NCBI GenBank assembly: GCA_021234535.1
Contig: CM037841.1
Span: 15,396,825 to 15,460,824 of the forward strand
Length of the DNA stretch: 64,000 bases
Reading direction: 5' to 3'
Source: Stichopus chloronotus
Taxonomy: Eukaryota > Echinodermata > Holothuroidea > Aspidochirotida > Stichopodidae
Positions 10,101 through 21,177 of the stretch are shown in pieces. The position numbers and the translations under genes are program-made. The notes under the pieces are model-generated. The model was given only the letters and a program-made list of their open reading frames with translations. It did no database searches and was not told the DNA's origin. Numbering within the stretch: the stretch's first letter is position 1; the number at the start of each line of letters is the position of its first letter.

Positions 10101-11636
10101 CAGTAAAACCCCGTTTATCCGAACACGTCGGGACCAGACGTCGTTCGGATAACGGAAAAGTTCAGATAAACGGGGTTTCATGTTTATCGTTAATATGCTA
10201 CTCCAAGTGAAGTATGTGCTTATCAATAAAGTGAAATTAACCATTGTTAGGTTGTCTCCGTGTTATTTCTTTGGTTTCGTATTAAAAAATAAACATTTGT
10301 TGAAAATTCAAAGTGTTTCGTGTGTTCTTCTTAGATTGAACTTCCAAGGAGGATAAATTGAATGAGGGCAATGGATGTCCGTCTGGGTTGCGATACTTTG
10401 CTCGGCGGCAGGATAACACATAGCCTACACACGGAATCCTAACATTATAAACCAAAAGCAACAATAGCCTACATTTTCAAAAAATGCGCTAAAATAACGA
10501 ACATGCATATAAATTTTACCTCTACAAACGGTATAAACACTTGCATGGAGAAGGGAGATGTCAGGTGAGAAGCATGCTACTTAAAAACCCCGACAGTCTA
10601 ACCGCTATTACCGCTACTTGCGAATTCGGGCGGGCGCTAGCTACATTAACAGTAACATTAGCAGTAACAGCGCGGTTATTTGCCTGATACTGTTTGAAAG
10701 CTAGGCCTATCGAAATGCCGGAGTCTCGGTAGTAGAAAAATAACGTGCTCTGCTTCATTTTTTAAATAATGATTGGAATCAAACGTGGCTAGGGATAATT
10801 CGCCCATATGTCTTGAGTAGGCCTACGGCTCATTTTATTTGTTTGAATCGTTTGTTGTATCGCCTTAATTGGATCAGGAGATTTGAAAAGTTTGATGGAC
10901 TTTATCAAAATGGCTTAATCGTTTCCGAAGTTTAACAAGGTTTAAGAAGCTTGCTATCTTTTACAAGCTCGTTAGGCCTAAGTGTTAATGGGGCTATCGG
11001 TTCCCTTGCCACAATGCATGAATGAATTCAAAGATACTGCCGCAAGATTTTCGAAGACGGGATTTATTTGTTTTGAATTTCAAGCTTTAAAGCTTGTTAA
11101 CTTTCTCATCTGGGGCCATCAGTTCACTTTATTCTCACCTATTACACCCAGATTTAAGTCTGATTGAAATTCTTCCACACGCGTATTAATTCCAATCACT
11201 GCATTAATTGTTAGGTGTAAAAAGAACAACTGTTGGGCAGCGCTAACGCTAGCGCGGGGCTTTGCATGAAAAGCCTAAGTTTCGTACACTTTGATAGGCT
11301 GTTGTCAGTATGGAGTTAGTGACGCTATTGTGATTCTACGCCGACAACAAAGAAAGAAAACACACGGAGAATTAGCCGGGTATTTCTGAATCATGTATTC
11401 ATCCTCCGGCTTGGCGGTTTAAGTTGGTAGTAGAGATAAACATTAACAATAGCTGGTTTAACCACAATAAAGATCTTCGAGGATCGAAAAAAGTTAAACA
11501 GAGAGGTAAAATGTTGTCAAATCTAGGCTGAAAGTTTACATTGCTTGTCTATGATGCCAGTTTTGCGAAACCGAACGGCCAGTTCGGATAAACGGGGTTT
11601 CGGATAAACGGGGTTCGGATAAGCGGGGTTTTACTG
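10101..11636. mobile_element. Non-autonomous pogo/Tigger-like TIR element (~1.54 kb)
   Basis: The left end is CAGTAAAACCCCGTTTATCC and the right end read in reverse is CAGTAAAACCCCGCTTATCC, flanked on both sides by TA (10099-10100 and 11637-11638). CAGT...ACTG ends with a TA target are typical of pogo/Tigger members of the Tc1/mariner superfamily. The left terminus folds back on itself (CCCCGTTTATC...GATAAACGGGG, within 10110-10177) and the right end has the motif in three tandem copies. No transposase frame was found in the interior, so this is a non-autonomous derivative. Confidence 0.8.
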
Positions 11637-11990
11637 TACCTTGTTGTTTAACAAAATGAAAACAATACAAAAAAAGTATTGAGGAGCCTTATTTAACAAA
11701 ATATGTAATATATGTATATAAATCTTAACGTTCAAATTAAGAAAGTATTACGTCATCAAAAAACAAAATTATGTAATAATGAAAGGTACAGGCTATAGCA
11801 CAATGGCACCATTGGCTATCACGGCGAGGTTTGTTGTGCTACTCAACAACGTAGGGATTTCACCTACAGTAGAAATAATTGAAAATAGTCAAACCTAAAA
11901 ATAATCAAAATAAACAATAATCAAAAATAAAGCAAGGAGCAAATGAAATTTTATGTAATGCAGAATCAACACAAAACCTAGCAGTAAAGA
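11637..11990. other. No gene recognised
   Basis: A-rich sequence between the pogo-like element and the next half-site array; nothing supportable seen. Confidence 0.4.
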
Positions 11991-11994
11991 AAAG

Positions 11995-12545
11995 AAAGGT
12001 ACTCAAGGTTTCTGACGAGGAAAGCTCTCACAAGAAGCAAAGTCAACAGGGATCATCTACTCAATATGACCAACCCACACACTAAATATGACATCTGTCA
12101 CAGTTACCCTTCTGGAGATATCGTGTTTACAAGGTTTTTACCAGTTTGACCTCTGGTGACCTCAAATGACCTTTGACCTCCATAAAAAACAATAGGGACC
12201 ATCTAGTCAATATCACCAACCCACACATGAAGTATGACATCAGTCACAGTTACCGTTCTTGAGATCTTGTGCTCACAAGGTTTTCACATTTTGACCTCTG
12301 GTGACCTCGAATGATCTTTGACCCCCACCATAAACAATAGGGGTCATCCACTCACTATGACCAACCCACACAGCAAAGTATGAGATCCGTCAAGGCTACC
12401 CTTTTTGAGATATCGTGTTTACAAGCAGGGCATCACACAAACACACATACACACCCACGCACATACACACACCCACATGCACATACACACACATGACATC
12501 ACCATTGCATACTCCTTCTGCCTTTGGCAAGGAATCAAAAATGGC
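11995..12545 (+). repeat. Half-site repeat array, CA tail and terminal hairpin
   Basis: About three units with cores at 12155-12180 and 12300-12330, sharing CCAGTTTGACCTCTGGTGACC, CAAATGACCTTTGACCTCC and GAGATATCGTGTTTACAAG. The array closes with a CA-rich tail at 12430-12492 and CTTCTGCCTTTGGCAAGGAATCAAA, the 3' end type also seen at 26576 and 37936. Confidence 0.8.
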
Positions 12546-14100
12546 TTTAGTAATCTCAAAACATGGTTGATGTGAGCAAGTGTTTGTTCTAAGGTGTGCG
12601 ATTGTGCCCACACCTGGTTTCTAAAATCCTGCACAGTTACAATTTTATGAGAAAAATTCCTGCATTGTTTTCCAGCATTATTTTTCCTTCCTAACATCTT
12701 CAAGTTGATATAAACAGGGCCATTTTGCCCTGTTCATACTTGAAAAATTCTTCCAAAATAAGTGGGAAAAAAGAGCCCAAGGGCACTTTGGTTCCTTGCA
12801 TGAAAATCCGTTAACTTTAAACACAGCCTCAGAGAAAGATTGAAATTGCAGGGCAGTGGTGAAAATCAAAGTTTGTGGATACTATCAAAGTTTGTGGATA
12901 CCATACAGTTTTCTTCTTTATTGGGGGAGGGGCAATGATCAATTGAGATCAACCAGGCCCTGATGATGTGAATGGAAGAATTACTTCAAGAAAGTACAGT
13001 ACAGAAGTTCTGTGTGCGTAACTTCTATGTGGAAGTAATTGACATAACAACTTGCATGTTAATGTTGCTGTATTTTCTCCCCCTACCAATCTATCTCATC
13101 CTGAAATTATGTCTTCATTTGAATGATGGCCACCAAGTTACAGAAACTCAAAGAAATTCCTCTTTTTGCCCCTGGTGATTCCAAATGACCTTTGACTCCA
13201 CCACAACAGTAGGGCACATCAACTCAATCTGATACAATTGCATTTCATGACTGCATAAGTTCCTTTGCTTCACAAGGAACCAAAACAGAAGAAAGCAATG
13301 AGGCGGTAGATGGAAATCGATCATCACAGCTTTCCACTTCAAGGTCTATATCTCGTAATGTTGGCAAAAGTGTTCCACGAAATGTCCACATATGCGGATC
13401 TCAGAAGAGGAAGATTAAGGGCTAACGCCAGTACTGGTGAGTGTTAGGCTAGGGTTTAGGCTTAACTAAAATGTTGTTTGAAATTAGATCCAAATATGAT
13501 ATACAATGTTCCAGGCTTACCCAACGACTCTGAAAATCCCTCCTACTTTTTCTGGAAGGAGGGCATTTCTCTCCCAAATTTTAAAGCTTAGTGCTAATGT
13601 AGTATTTACCAGTTCCAAATACTTCATAAGATGGAACTCCAACTCTCAATCCAACCCACGTTAGGCTATTCTGTATATCTTATTGAGAGAATCTTCTGTT
13701 ATCCTCCTTTCCTTTAATATGTTGGTTATGTTGAACTCAGTGGTAAGCGACAAATGACACAGAACAATACAGATGCTTGAACTTCCGCATGATATTTGTT
13801 TCGTATATTCTGTGCATGAACCTCATCTGGATCAGAACACTGCAGCCGGTTTACAACCGTGAAAGTCCTAAATTTGAGCAGATCTTGCTCCAAAGAACTA
13901 TTAGCAGACCGTGCCCATCGAAAACATATTACACACATTCTAGTATATCATGGACATTGACCCTGTACCCCAGGGCCAGTCAACCCTTCTCACAATCACC
14001 TTTGATCTAAACTTGACATCAGGCAAACTGCTGCAACAGCTAACACTGATGCAATTACATTGTTTTTCATAAGACTGAGTAATGACCAGTTTTGTTAGGC
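12545..14100. other. No gene recognised; one decayed copy of the half-site family
   Basis: At 12775 AAGAGCCCAAGGGCACT and GGTTCCTTGC mark a left end of the dispersed family. A single CCAAATGACCTTTGACTCC unit lies at about 13181 and an inverted-type end CACAAGGAACCAAAACAG at about 13270. The rest is unassigned. Confidence 0.5.
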
Positions 14101-14109
14101 TTCTTTCTT

Positions 14110-14440
14110 GGTCAGAGGAAATCAGGTTTACAAAACGGATTTTGCCAAATACCTGGGTCTTCTCATCTACCACAAGCTGTCTTTCAAGACTCACATTGAT
14201 GACTTAGATAGTCAAATATGCTGGTATCTTCTTCTGTCTTCATTCTGCCACTAATCCCTTTTCGCCTGAGCTATACTACTCTCTTCTTTAATCACAGATT
14301 ACCTATGGTATTGAAATTATGGTATGACAAATACTTCTGCCTTAGACAGTTGCAAGTTTTACAAAATACTGTGATGCGGTTAGTCATCATCTTTGTTGAA
14401 CTCTTCTTCCCATAAGCTACGTGATAGTCAGTGAACCAAC
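14110..14440 (+). pseudogene. LINE reverse-transcriptase 3' fragment (CR1/L2-like), broken
   Basis: On the plus strand the peptide FAKYLGLLIYHKLSFKTHID is the post-catalytic 'KYLG..ID..L....HI' block common in non-LTR retrotransposon RTs of the CR1/L2/Rex group. Further on, ITYGIEI and, in another frame, LRQLQVLQNTVMR match the next conserved blocks. Stops and at least two frameshifts separate them. The catalytic core is not present, so this is a 5'-truncated dead copy, which is usual for LINEs. It abuts the Gypsy remnant that begins near 14540. Confidence 0.7.
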
Positions 14441-14534
14441 TTGTAAACCCGTTGATACTTAACTACACTACAGTGAAGATGCCATAACACTAAGACTGGA
14501 CGACAAGAACTAATAAGAGCTAATGCAGGGATGC

Positions 14535-14850
14535 CTCTATCCTTATTGTGTTAGATAGCGGTTATAACATGAGCCTTATCTCTCATGACACTGTGGTCAG
14601 ATCAAAATATTTATCTCGTCTCCCAAAGTAAAATATTGAACATGTGGCATTTCATCTGGGCAATGGAGATCCCACATATGGAGACAGTAAAGTTTCCCCT
14701 TCGCTTCAAGGTCACCCATTTCAATTTACGCGATTGCTGCACACAACTTATCAGGTCTTGATCTTATCCTGGGATGCAATTCCTTGAAAAAGTTGAAAGG
14801 TAGTCTTGATTTCACTGATAATTCATTTTTTTTGCATAGACGTAAATGTT
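14535..14850 (+). pseudogene. Gypsy (Ty3) retrotransposon aspartic protease remnant
   Basis: VLDSGYNMSLIS (about 14548-14586) carries the DSG active-site variant of retropepsins. After one in-frame stop and one frameshift, SGLDLILGCNSLKKL (about 14751-14795) is the second conserved block (D-L-I-L-G-x) of the Gypsy protease. Both are on the plus strand and in order, upstream of the RT remnant. The enzyme would cleave the Gag-Pol polyprotein; here it is dead. Confidence 0.75.
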
Positions 14851-15079
14851 TTCTGAAACCACTTAAAAGTATAGTCCTCTATCCAAGACAAAGTTATGTT
14901 GTTGTTCCAACTCATTTGCCAAATGCACTCAAAAATTGTGATGTCTCAGCATATCCATGCAGATTTGTTTAAAATCATTGGCAATGCTCTTGAAACTCCA
15001 CAAAAATTGAGCGCCTATTCTTAAGACAAAATCAAGGTAAAACACTGTTCGTTATCCAAAAAAATAGTCCAAAAGGTAT

Positions 15080-16116
15080 ATGTCACGACACAAGATATTG
15101 TCAACGTTTTTCAAGAATGTCTGCCTGAAGTGTTTTCTATGTCTATTTCTACGCCAGTGTATAATGATGTCATGCATGTTAAAACTATGTTACCATCATG
15201 TTCAGATAGCAACCAGACACATCATGCTATTACAATTCTCCATTGTAATAAGTATCCTCATCTAGATCCGACTGATTCTATTGTGTCACTCACTGAATCT
15301 GAAGTTTTTCACAAACATGTAAACTTTCATGGTAGTGTCTTGAATGATGCAGAAAGCTCTGAAATGTACAACATGTTGGAGCAAACTAGAGAAGAATTTC
15401 TCTATACAGTGAAACTTCGCCATGCACTGATTCAGCGGTTAAGTTCAAATTAGACAATGAAGAGCCATCTTTTATCAGATCTTACAAGCTGCCCGAAAGA
15501 GACAAAAATTGGCATCAAAGGAGATGAGAAAACTTGTAAAAATTGGCATTTTAGCAATTGGACACCAATCATATACATCTCCAGTGTTTCTTACCCCCAA
15601 AAAAGACTCCTACGAGAAAAGAGTTGTAACAGATTTTCGCTACTTGAGTAGAAGATGTCCATTTCCATTGGTGAATGACACATTTACGAAAATTTGTCAT
15701 TCCCAAGCCACTGTTTTGAGTACAATAGACTTAAAAGAGTGCATTCCTTTGTCTTCATTTGAGTAAAAGGTAACAGAAATATACAGGTATTGCTCCATTT
15801 GCAGGTTCTAAGCACTACTTTTATCACAGATTACCTCATGTTTGAATTTGTCACCTGCTTTTTTTTTATTTTTATTAATGACGTTTTGACGACCATTCCT
15901 CATTCAGAGCAATTTGTCGTGGCACACCGTAACGACCTCATAATCTGTTCGCAGGATACAGCGTCACATAAACGTCATTTACAATCCATTTTCCGTAATT
16001 AGCCATGGTCTTAGAACCCCACCTCAGGAGTGTCAGAAGTGTCATTTGTTTAGTAAGTCTGTTACGTGTATGGGACATCTGATTCATATCGACAATGAAG
16101 ACTATGCTTACTTTAA
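15080..16116 (+). pseudogene. Gypsy reverse transcriptase remnant, first part
   Basis: The frames 15130-15453, 15509-15766, 15790-16002 and 16046-16110 read, with stops and shifts, as the RT of a Ty3/Gypsy polyprotein. There is the lead-in before the fingers (NDAESSEMYNML), the fingers block SPVFLTPKKD with RVVTDFRYLS, the palm start LSTIDLKE, and the region around the catalytic YxDD, which here reads AHRNDLIIC so the first catalytic Asp is Asn. SVTCMGHLIH follows the active site. The frame is then interrupted at 16117 by a TIR element and resumes at 16822. Confidence 0.8.
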
Positions 16117-16821
16117 AGGGGAATTCCAGTCAAGGAACATGTCTTCTGACTTATTTAAGACATTTCAAACCATTTTCATTCATATTCTTGACCTTTTGAA
16201 ACGAACTGTTAATGGGCAACATGATATGTTCAAACTTCCCACCCAACAGAGTTTCTAACACCATGCATGTACACGAAGGGTGCGGCCATTACGATGTAAT
16301 TGACTGTGATCTTTGAGGCTTGTGACGTAGTCGACGACCAACCTGTCTGTCCTACATAATTCGAAATTACATGCCTTTTTCCCCTGCCTCTGAAAAGGTT
16401 CACTTAGTACTTAAGTTTTCTTTATCTTCACGGTATTGTTCGCAGCGGCTCACACTGCGTAATGTTGCCTTTTGATGGAAAATTCCTCTTCTTCTGTGTT
16501 TTATTGCGATCTTATCGATTACCTTATCTTGTGATAGCCACATTGAATACACAGTGTCTAACAACTAATTATGTAGGTTAATCACGTTGATCATGGTTGG
16601 TCGTCGATTACGTCACAAGCCATAGAGATCACAGTCAATTACATCATAATGGCCGTGCCCTTCATATATGAGCATAGTGTTAGAAACTATGTGGGGTGGG
16701 AAGCTTGAACATACCATGTTGCCCATTAGAGGTTCATTTCAAAATGTCAAGAATATAAATGAAAATGGTTTGAAATGGCTTAAATAAGTAAGAAGACATT
16801 TTCCTTAACTGGAGTTCCCCT
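16117..16821. mobile_element. TIR element (MITE-like, 705 bp) with TTAA target duplication
   Basis: The left end AGGGGAATTCCAGTCAAGGA and the right end read in reverse, AGGGGAACTCCAGTTAAGGA, are inverted repeats whose similarity continues inward for roughly 230 bp on each side. Shared inner blocks include CATTTTCATT, GGGCAACATG and GACGACCAACC. TTAA flanks the element at 16113-16116 and 16822-16825. Removing the element and one TTAA restores continuity of the surrounding Gypsy RT frame, so the insertion is precise. No transposase frame is visible. TTAA targets are typical of piggyBac-type transposases, but the TIR start is not diagnostic. Confidence 0.85.
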
Positions 16822-17058
16822 TTAAACCATTACAATCTAATGTAATCAGAAACACACCACGTCCCAGTAATCCTAAAGCAGTAAGTAGATTTGTCGGTGC
16901 AGTGAATTTTGTTTCGCAATTCCATCAATCCATTTAGACAACTCGGAAACCATTGCATGCATTCAGTAAGAAACAAAAAGAATTTCAATTAACAGATGTT
17001 CATCAAAATGCATTCGATTCCACAAAGCTTTGTGCTTTCAGAATTCATGAGCAACATG
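16822..17058 (+). pseudogene. Gypsy reverse transcriptase / tether remnant, second part
   Basis: The frame resumes after the TIR element with RNTPRPSNPKAV, RFVGAVNFVSQF and, after one stop, FQLTDVHQNAFDS. These are the conserved 'RPxxxKAVxRFxGxxNF' and 'F.WT...Q.AF..LK' blocks that link RT to RNase H in Gypsy elements. Similarity stops near 17058. RNase H and integrase are absent; DIRS-related sequence on the other strand starts about here. Confidence 0.75.
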
Positions 17059-17325
17059 CCTACTTGTCTAAAACTATGACTAATTAACAAAATCTGTTCC
17101 GTGCCTGTGCACCTGGTAGAAAATAGCACCGAACTTCCGCAATACCCCTGCTCAGACCACCCGCTAGAAGTAATAGCCCTCTTCCTTCTAAATCTGAACA
17201 TGTAATAAGAGAAACAAAAGAATCATACCAACAACTGTAGCATACCTTAAACGATTGAAAGCAGCGAAACCAAGCTGAAAGCGAAGCTGCCTCCACCGCT
17301 ATGTGGGGAGGGATGGTGGGAATGT

Positions 17326-17403
17326 AGACAGGTAAGTATGTCGCTCGTAAATTCCCAAACCACAAAGTTTTGTGAAATTTACTTCACTCCTACTTACCTG
17401 TCT
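17326..17403. repeat. Short inverted repeat at the 3' side of the DIRS element
   Basis: AGACAGGTAAGTA (17326-17338) and TACTTACCTGTCT (17391-17403) are perfect inverted copies. A related TACTTGTCTAAAAC lies at about 17061, matching TACTTACCTGTCTAAAAC here. DIRS elements carry inverted terminal repeats and an internal complementary region, so this may be terminal sequence; without the other end the role is inference. Confidence 0.5.
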
Positions 17404-17447
17404 AAAACTGACTAATGCACTAAGTTGCACCGCCAGATGGTGGGAGA

Positions 17448-18100
17448 TCACAAACATGGAGGTCGGGGCACTGAGCTACCCAAGACCGCATGACCAACGG
17501 CTGCTTCGGCACTGAGTGTGTCTGTTAGGTAGTAGGAAACAAATGTTGATGGGGTCTTCCATGCTGAGGCCTTCATGACATCCCCAAGAGGTATGTTGGC
17601 AAAAAGAGCCTTGGGGGTACCTTCGTCCGATATCATGGGCCCTCACTTGATGGCCCTGAGCGAACAGAGTAATCAACTGGACTAGCCATTTGGACACAGT
17701 GTCCTTTGAGGCCGCGGATTATGGCTGTCGTGGTAAGACAAAAAAGGCGTTCTGAGGTCCTTACGTGCTTGGTTCACTTCAGATATCACTTCAGACACCA
17801 GACGGGGCACCACTGCCTATCTTCCTGTTCGAATGACAAAGAAATCATCTCTGGGAGAAAAAGGTCTCCTGGAATAAAATCTAAAGTCTGAATCTTGGGA
17901 ACGAAGTCCAAATCAGGAATTAGGCGAACACCATGTGCTTGGAAACGAATGTGTCCACGTCTGACAGTTAGAACATGGAGACAGCTTCTTTGAGCTGAAG
18001 ATGCAATTATAAGAAAAGTGGTTTTCTTGGTTAAATCTGGCAGGCTGGAATCCTGTATAGGTTCAACAGAGGCCTTTGGGAGAGGAATGAAGAACATCAT
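17448..18100 (-). pseudogene. DIRS tyrosine recombinase remnant
   Basis: On the minus strand 18100-17786 reads LTKKTTFLIIASSAQRS (first catalytic Arg region), GHIRFQAHGVRLIPD and EDRQWCPVWCLK, blocks typical of DIRS tyrosine recombinases. Lower down, RAHDI (His box, near 17636) is followed in a shifted frame by ALFANIP, AWKTPSTFVSYYLTD, where the Tyr before L-T-D is in the position of the catalytic Tyr. At least one frameshift separates the halves. The enzyme would integrate circular DIRS cDNA. Confidence 0.8.
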
Positions 18101-18229
18101 TAATGGACCAGGAGGGGGTGAGCTTCCTCTTAGCAGGTTTGTAGTTGCTCATACCACGAAGGAGATGGGAAACCTATGAAGACCCCATCTGAAAACACTT
18201 TATAAACTGCAGCTATCACTAACAGGTTA

Positions 18230-18850
18230 TTGTGCACTGTAGCGACCCTCAAGCCCTCCGAGAAGAGGGTTGTCAGGAAGTCTGAAACCTCCTCTAGAGG
18301 CATAGTGGGATCTGTTTCTCAATCCAGCGACCATTTGATGAACCTCAAGACTCTTGAATCAGAAGTCCTACGGATGGTGGATCTTCTTGAGTGTGATGAC
18401 AGAGAGGCAGCGACAGTTGAAAGGCCGTCGGCTTCGAAGGAATCCCTGATAGTTTCCAAGCAGTTAGATGTAGATGCTGAAGTCCTAGTGGCGGATTCCG
18501 TAGAGAGAGGGATGGAGAATGGGTCCTGCCTTGTGGTTTATGTAAGCCAGCACCGCGGAGTTGTCTGTAAAGACAGTGACCATGTGACCATATAGATGCG
18601 GATGGAGGCATTCCACTGCCAGAGATACTGCGAGAAGTTCCAACTCGTTGTTATGTTTCCCGCTTTCCTCATTGGACCAAGTTCATCACGCTGTCATCCT
18701 GTCCTGCCACCAAGCTCCCCTGCCCAAGAGGAAAGCATCCATTGTGATGGACGTCTGTCGACAGTGTTCCTAAAAGGGCCTCCCTGGGAACATTTCTCCG
18801 GATTGGCCCACCGCTGGAGGTGAGGTGTAACCAAGAGTGAGATCAGACTG
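18230..18850 (-). pseudogene. DIRS RNase H remnant
   Basis: Near 18585-18500 the minus strand reads VTVFTDNSAVLAYINHKAG, the TDN.....YI...GG block of DIRS RNase H. Upstream at 18800-18700 is the degenerate TDAS region. Stops and frame changes are frequent. Confidence 0.7.
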
Positions 18851-19775
18851 AAAGGGCTATTTTCCTTGAAGTCGAACAAAAGTGACTGAGTAGATGAAGC
18901 TGAATAGGACGCATCCTCAATCTGCACAGAGGGACTAAGTCCACCATGCTTGCCATCATGCCTAGTGCCTGCAGCCAGTCTAATGCCGGAGAACAAGGTG
19001 TCATTACCTTCTGAACTAACGCAACTAGAGAGTCTATTCTTTCTAGAGCGGGGGAGGAGATCCCTCCCTTCCGGGTTGAGAGTAGCTCCCAGAAAATGTT
19101 TGGGACGGGATGAGAGAAGACTTCTCCTGGTTTATCAGCCAGCCTTAATGGGCCAGGAGGTTGACCACTACCTCTTAACTGCAGAAAACCATGTTGTATG
19201 AGTAACCTAAGATATACAAGTTGTCTAAATATGCAAAGAGAATGATCCCTCTTCTCCTTAGTTCCGCCACCGCACTGGTGACTCAGGAAGGTCCATGGAG
19301 TTGTCGAAAGGCAGAAGGGGAGTGCAACCAACTGGAACAAATGGTTTCAATAGACAAAAGTTAGGTATCTCTGGTCCCTCTCATGTACGGGTTTGTGTAG
19401 GTAAGCATCCTGTAGATCGACGCTCGAAGCCCAAATGCCCTAGGACAGGAGAACGATCAACAAGGTTTCCATTCGGAATCTTTTGGGTCTCACTTAAAGG
19501 CTTTTCAGTGGCTTAAGATTGAGTATGGGACGCCACTGCCCATTCTTTTTGGGGGTAAGAAAGAAGGAGGAACGAATGAAGAGGTTGTTCTTCCCCCTGA
19601 CGTTTTTTTGATGGCCCCAATTCTTAAGAGACTCCAGATCACTGACTCTAGGGCCTGGTGCTGGTCCAGATGCCTTGGGACCTGTGTAACTCTGTGGGTG
19701 GGGACTAAGGGTGGCACAGAGGAAAATTCCATCCTGTAGCCAAACTAATTATGTTCAGGACCCATGGGTCTAGGT
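18851..19775 (-). pseudogene. DIRS reverse transcriptase remnant
   Basis: Order on the minus strand: WVLNIISLATGWNFPL (19765-19718), FFLTPKKNGQWRPILNLKPL (about 19565-19506), SSVDLQDAYL in a shifted frame, FQLVALPF (19338-19315), LFAYLDNLYIL (about 19235) and, near the end, ALGMMASMVDLVPLCRLRMR (about 18945-18886). This is the block order of DIRS-type reverse transcriptases. The catalytic YLDD box is YLDN here, as in the copy at 8260-9995, with a different Asn codon. Several frameshifts and stops make it non-functional. Confidence 0.85.
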
Positions 19776-19859
19776 TGATCTCATGCCAAAGGGCAGAAAA
19801 AAGCTGAGGTTTCCCCCCGCCCCACTGCTTGAGTTTTGGTGATGATGGCATGGGCACCC

Positions 19860-20701
19860 CTAGGGCCGGGCTCCGAAGGCCAATCTGGGGGGCTGACCAC
19901 CAAGGTTGCAATCCCGAGGCTGGTAGGGACAACTAGCACTTTTGTCGCACCTGGACTGGGCCCAGGCTCGGTATGGATAGGTCGGACAGCCTGAAATTCT
20001 CACATGTCCTATCCCTGTTGCGATCCCTGGACTGTCTGTTGCGATCGCTGGATTATGAAAAGGATCAACAACATCTTCATGCCTCCTAACCTCTTCCTCT
20101 AGCTTAGATTGAAAGAACCCTGCAAACAAATCTGACCCTTCCAAGGGGAGCTCCAGAAGGGAGTTTTAAGTGTCTAGAGAAGGCCACTTCATGGTAGCTA
20201 AGACATTCTGCCGCAGACACTTCATCATTTTGACCGCGATCCTTTGAGAGAATAGAAGTACCAGGGGTTTCACAAGGAGGAGTGGCTGCCCAGCCTCCTG
20301 TTGGGTGACCTGAGTTGCATGTCCTGGTAGTTGCTGGTTTGTGCTCATTAGGATCTCAGCCACCAGAAGGACTACTAAAGCAAACTTCATAGATGCCCTA
20401 CTTGCCTGGTCAATCTTGAACATCTCATCCTTAAACTTCCTCCTAACTGGATCTCAGAATAAGCCTGCTGTGGTACTCTGAACAGCCTGTGCCTTTTCCT
20501 TCTTTCTGGGGTTGATTCCTTGAACCCAAGATGTTTCTTGAAGATATGAATGGCCTTTGTGATGGCCTCAGCTGTTAAGTGTGCACCTTTGGATAGGTCC
20601 TCAACATCATCGTCGTTGTGTGAGGGGAACTGAGGGGGGTCTGTTGGGTTCCCTTAGGTATTGTCAAAAGGATCCTCTTCTGGGAAGCCCTCTGAGGCCA
20701 T
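19860..20701 (-). pseudogene. DIRS gag-like ORF1 remnant
   Basis: The ATG at 20701 opens a frame beginning MASEGFPEEDPFDN that meets a stop at codon 16 and then reads on in the same frame with PPQFPSHNDDDVEDL and ITKAIHIFKKHLGFKE, an acidic start and helix common to DIRS gag proteins. Further fragments are SRASMKFALVVL, RQNVLATMKWPS and SDLFAGFFQSKLEEEV. One early stop and later shifts break it. It differs from the Cys-rich ORF1 at 1-474, so two DIRS lineages are present. Confidence 0.75.
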
Positions 20702-20829
20702 GCAATGAACGTCAACAAAATGTAAACATCTCAGAGAAAATACATGAAATTGTAAATGTACTGTGCTTCTGATGATCTGTGTGTTCACATGTAAGATAGG
20801 AAAGCCATGTTAGGGGTCATTGCATTTTT

Positions 20830-21177
20830 TCTGGGTCCATCTGCTTGTGTGTGACCACTGTCTTCAGTTGCATACTTTATTATCTTGTGTGTCCACTTAC
20901 AATGTGTAACAGTTAATTTTTGTATTTTTCTTGTTCTTTGCAAAGTTTGATTTACACATGATTGTCATTGGTTATCATTGATTGTGATGTTTCTGACTTT
21001 CACATCCACAGTCTCATCTCTCCCAAAGTGTACAGATCATGTAGTGTATTACTGTCATATATCATATTTCAAACATAATTTCATACTGCATTCACGACTT
21101 CTATTGTTATGATTGTACGGCTTCAGCGAATGTTGACATGAATCACATATTTTAGAAAATTTTGGTTGACAAAATTT
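20830..21177. other. No gene recognised
   Basis: AT-rich spacer between the DIRS gag start and the possible LTR; may hold the DIRS 5' terminal repeat but I could not identify it. Confidence 0.35.
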
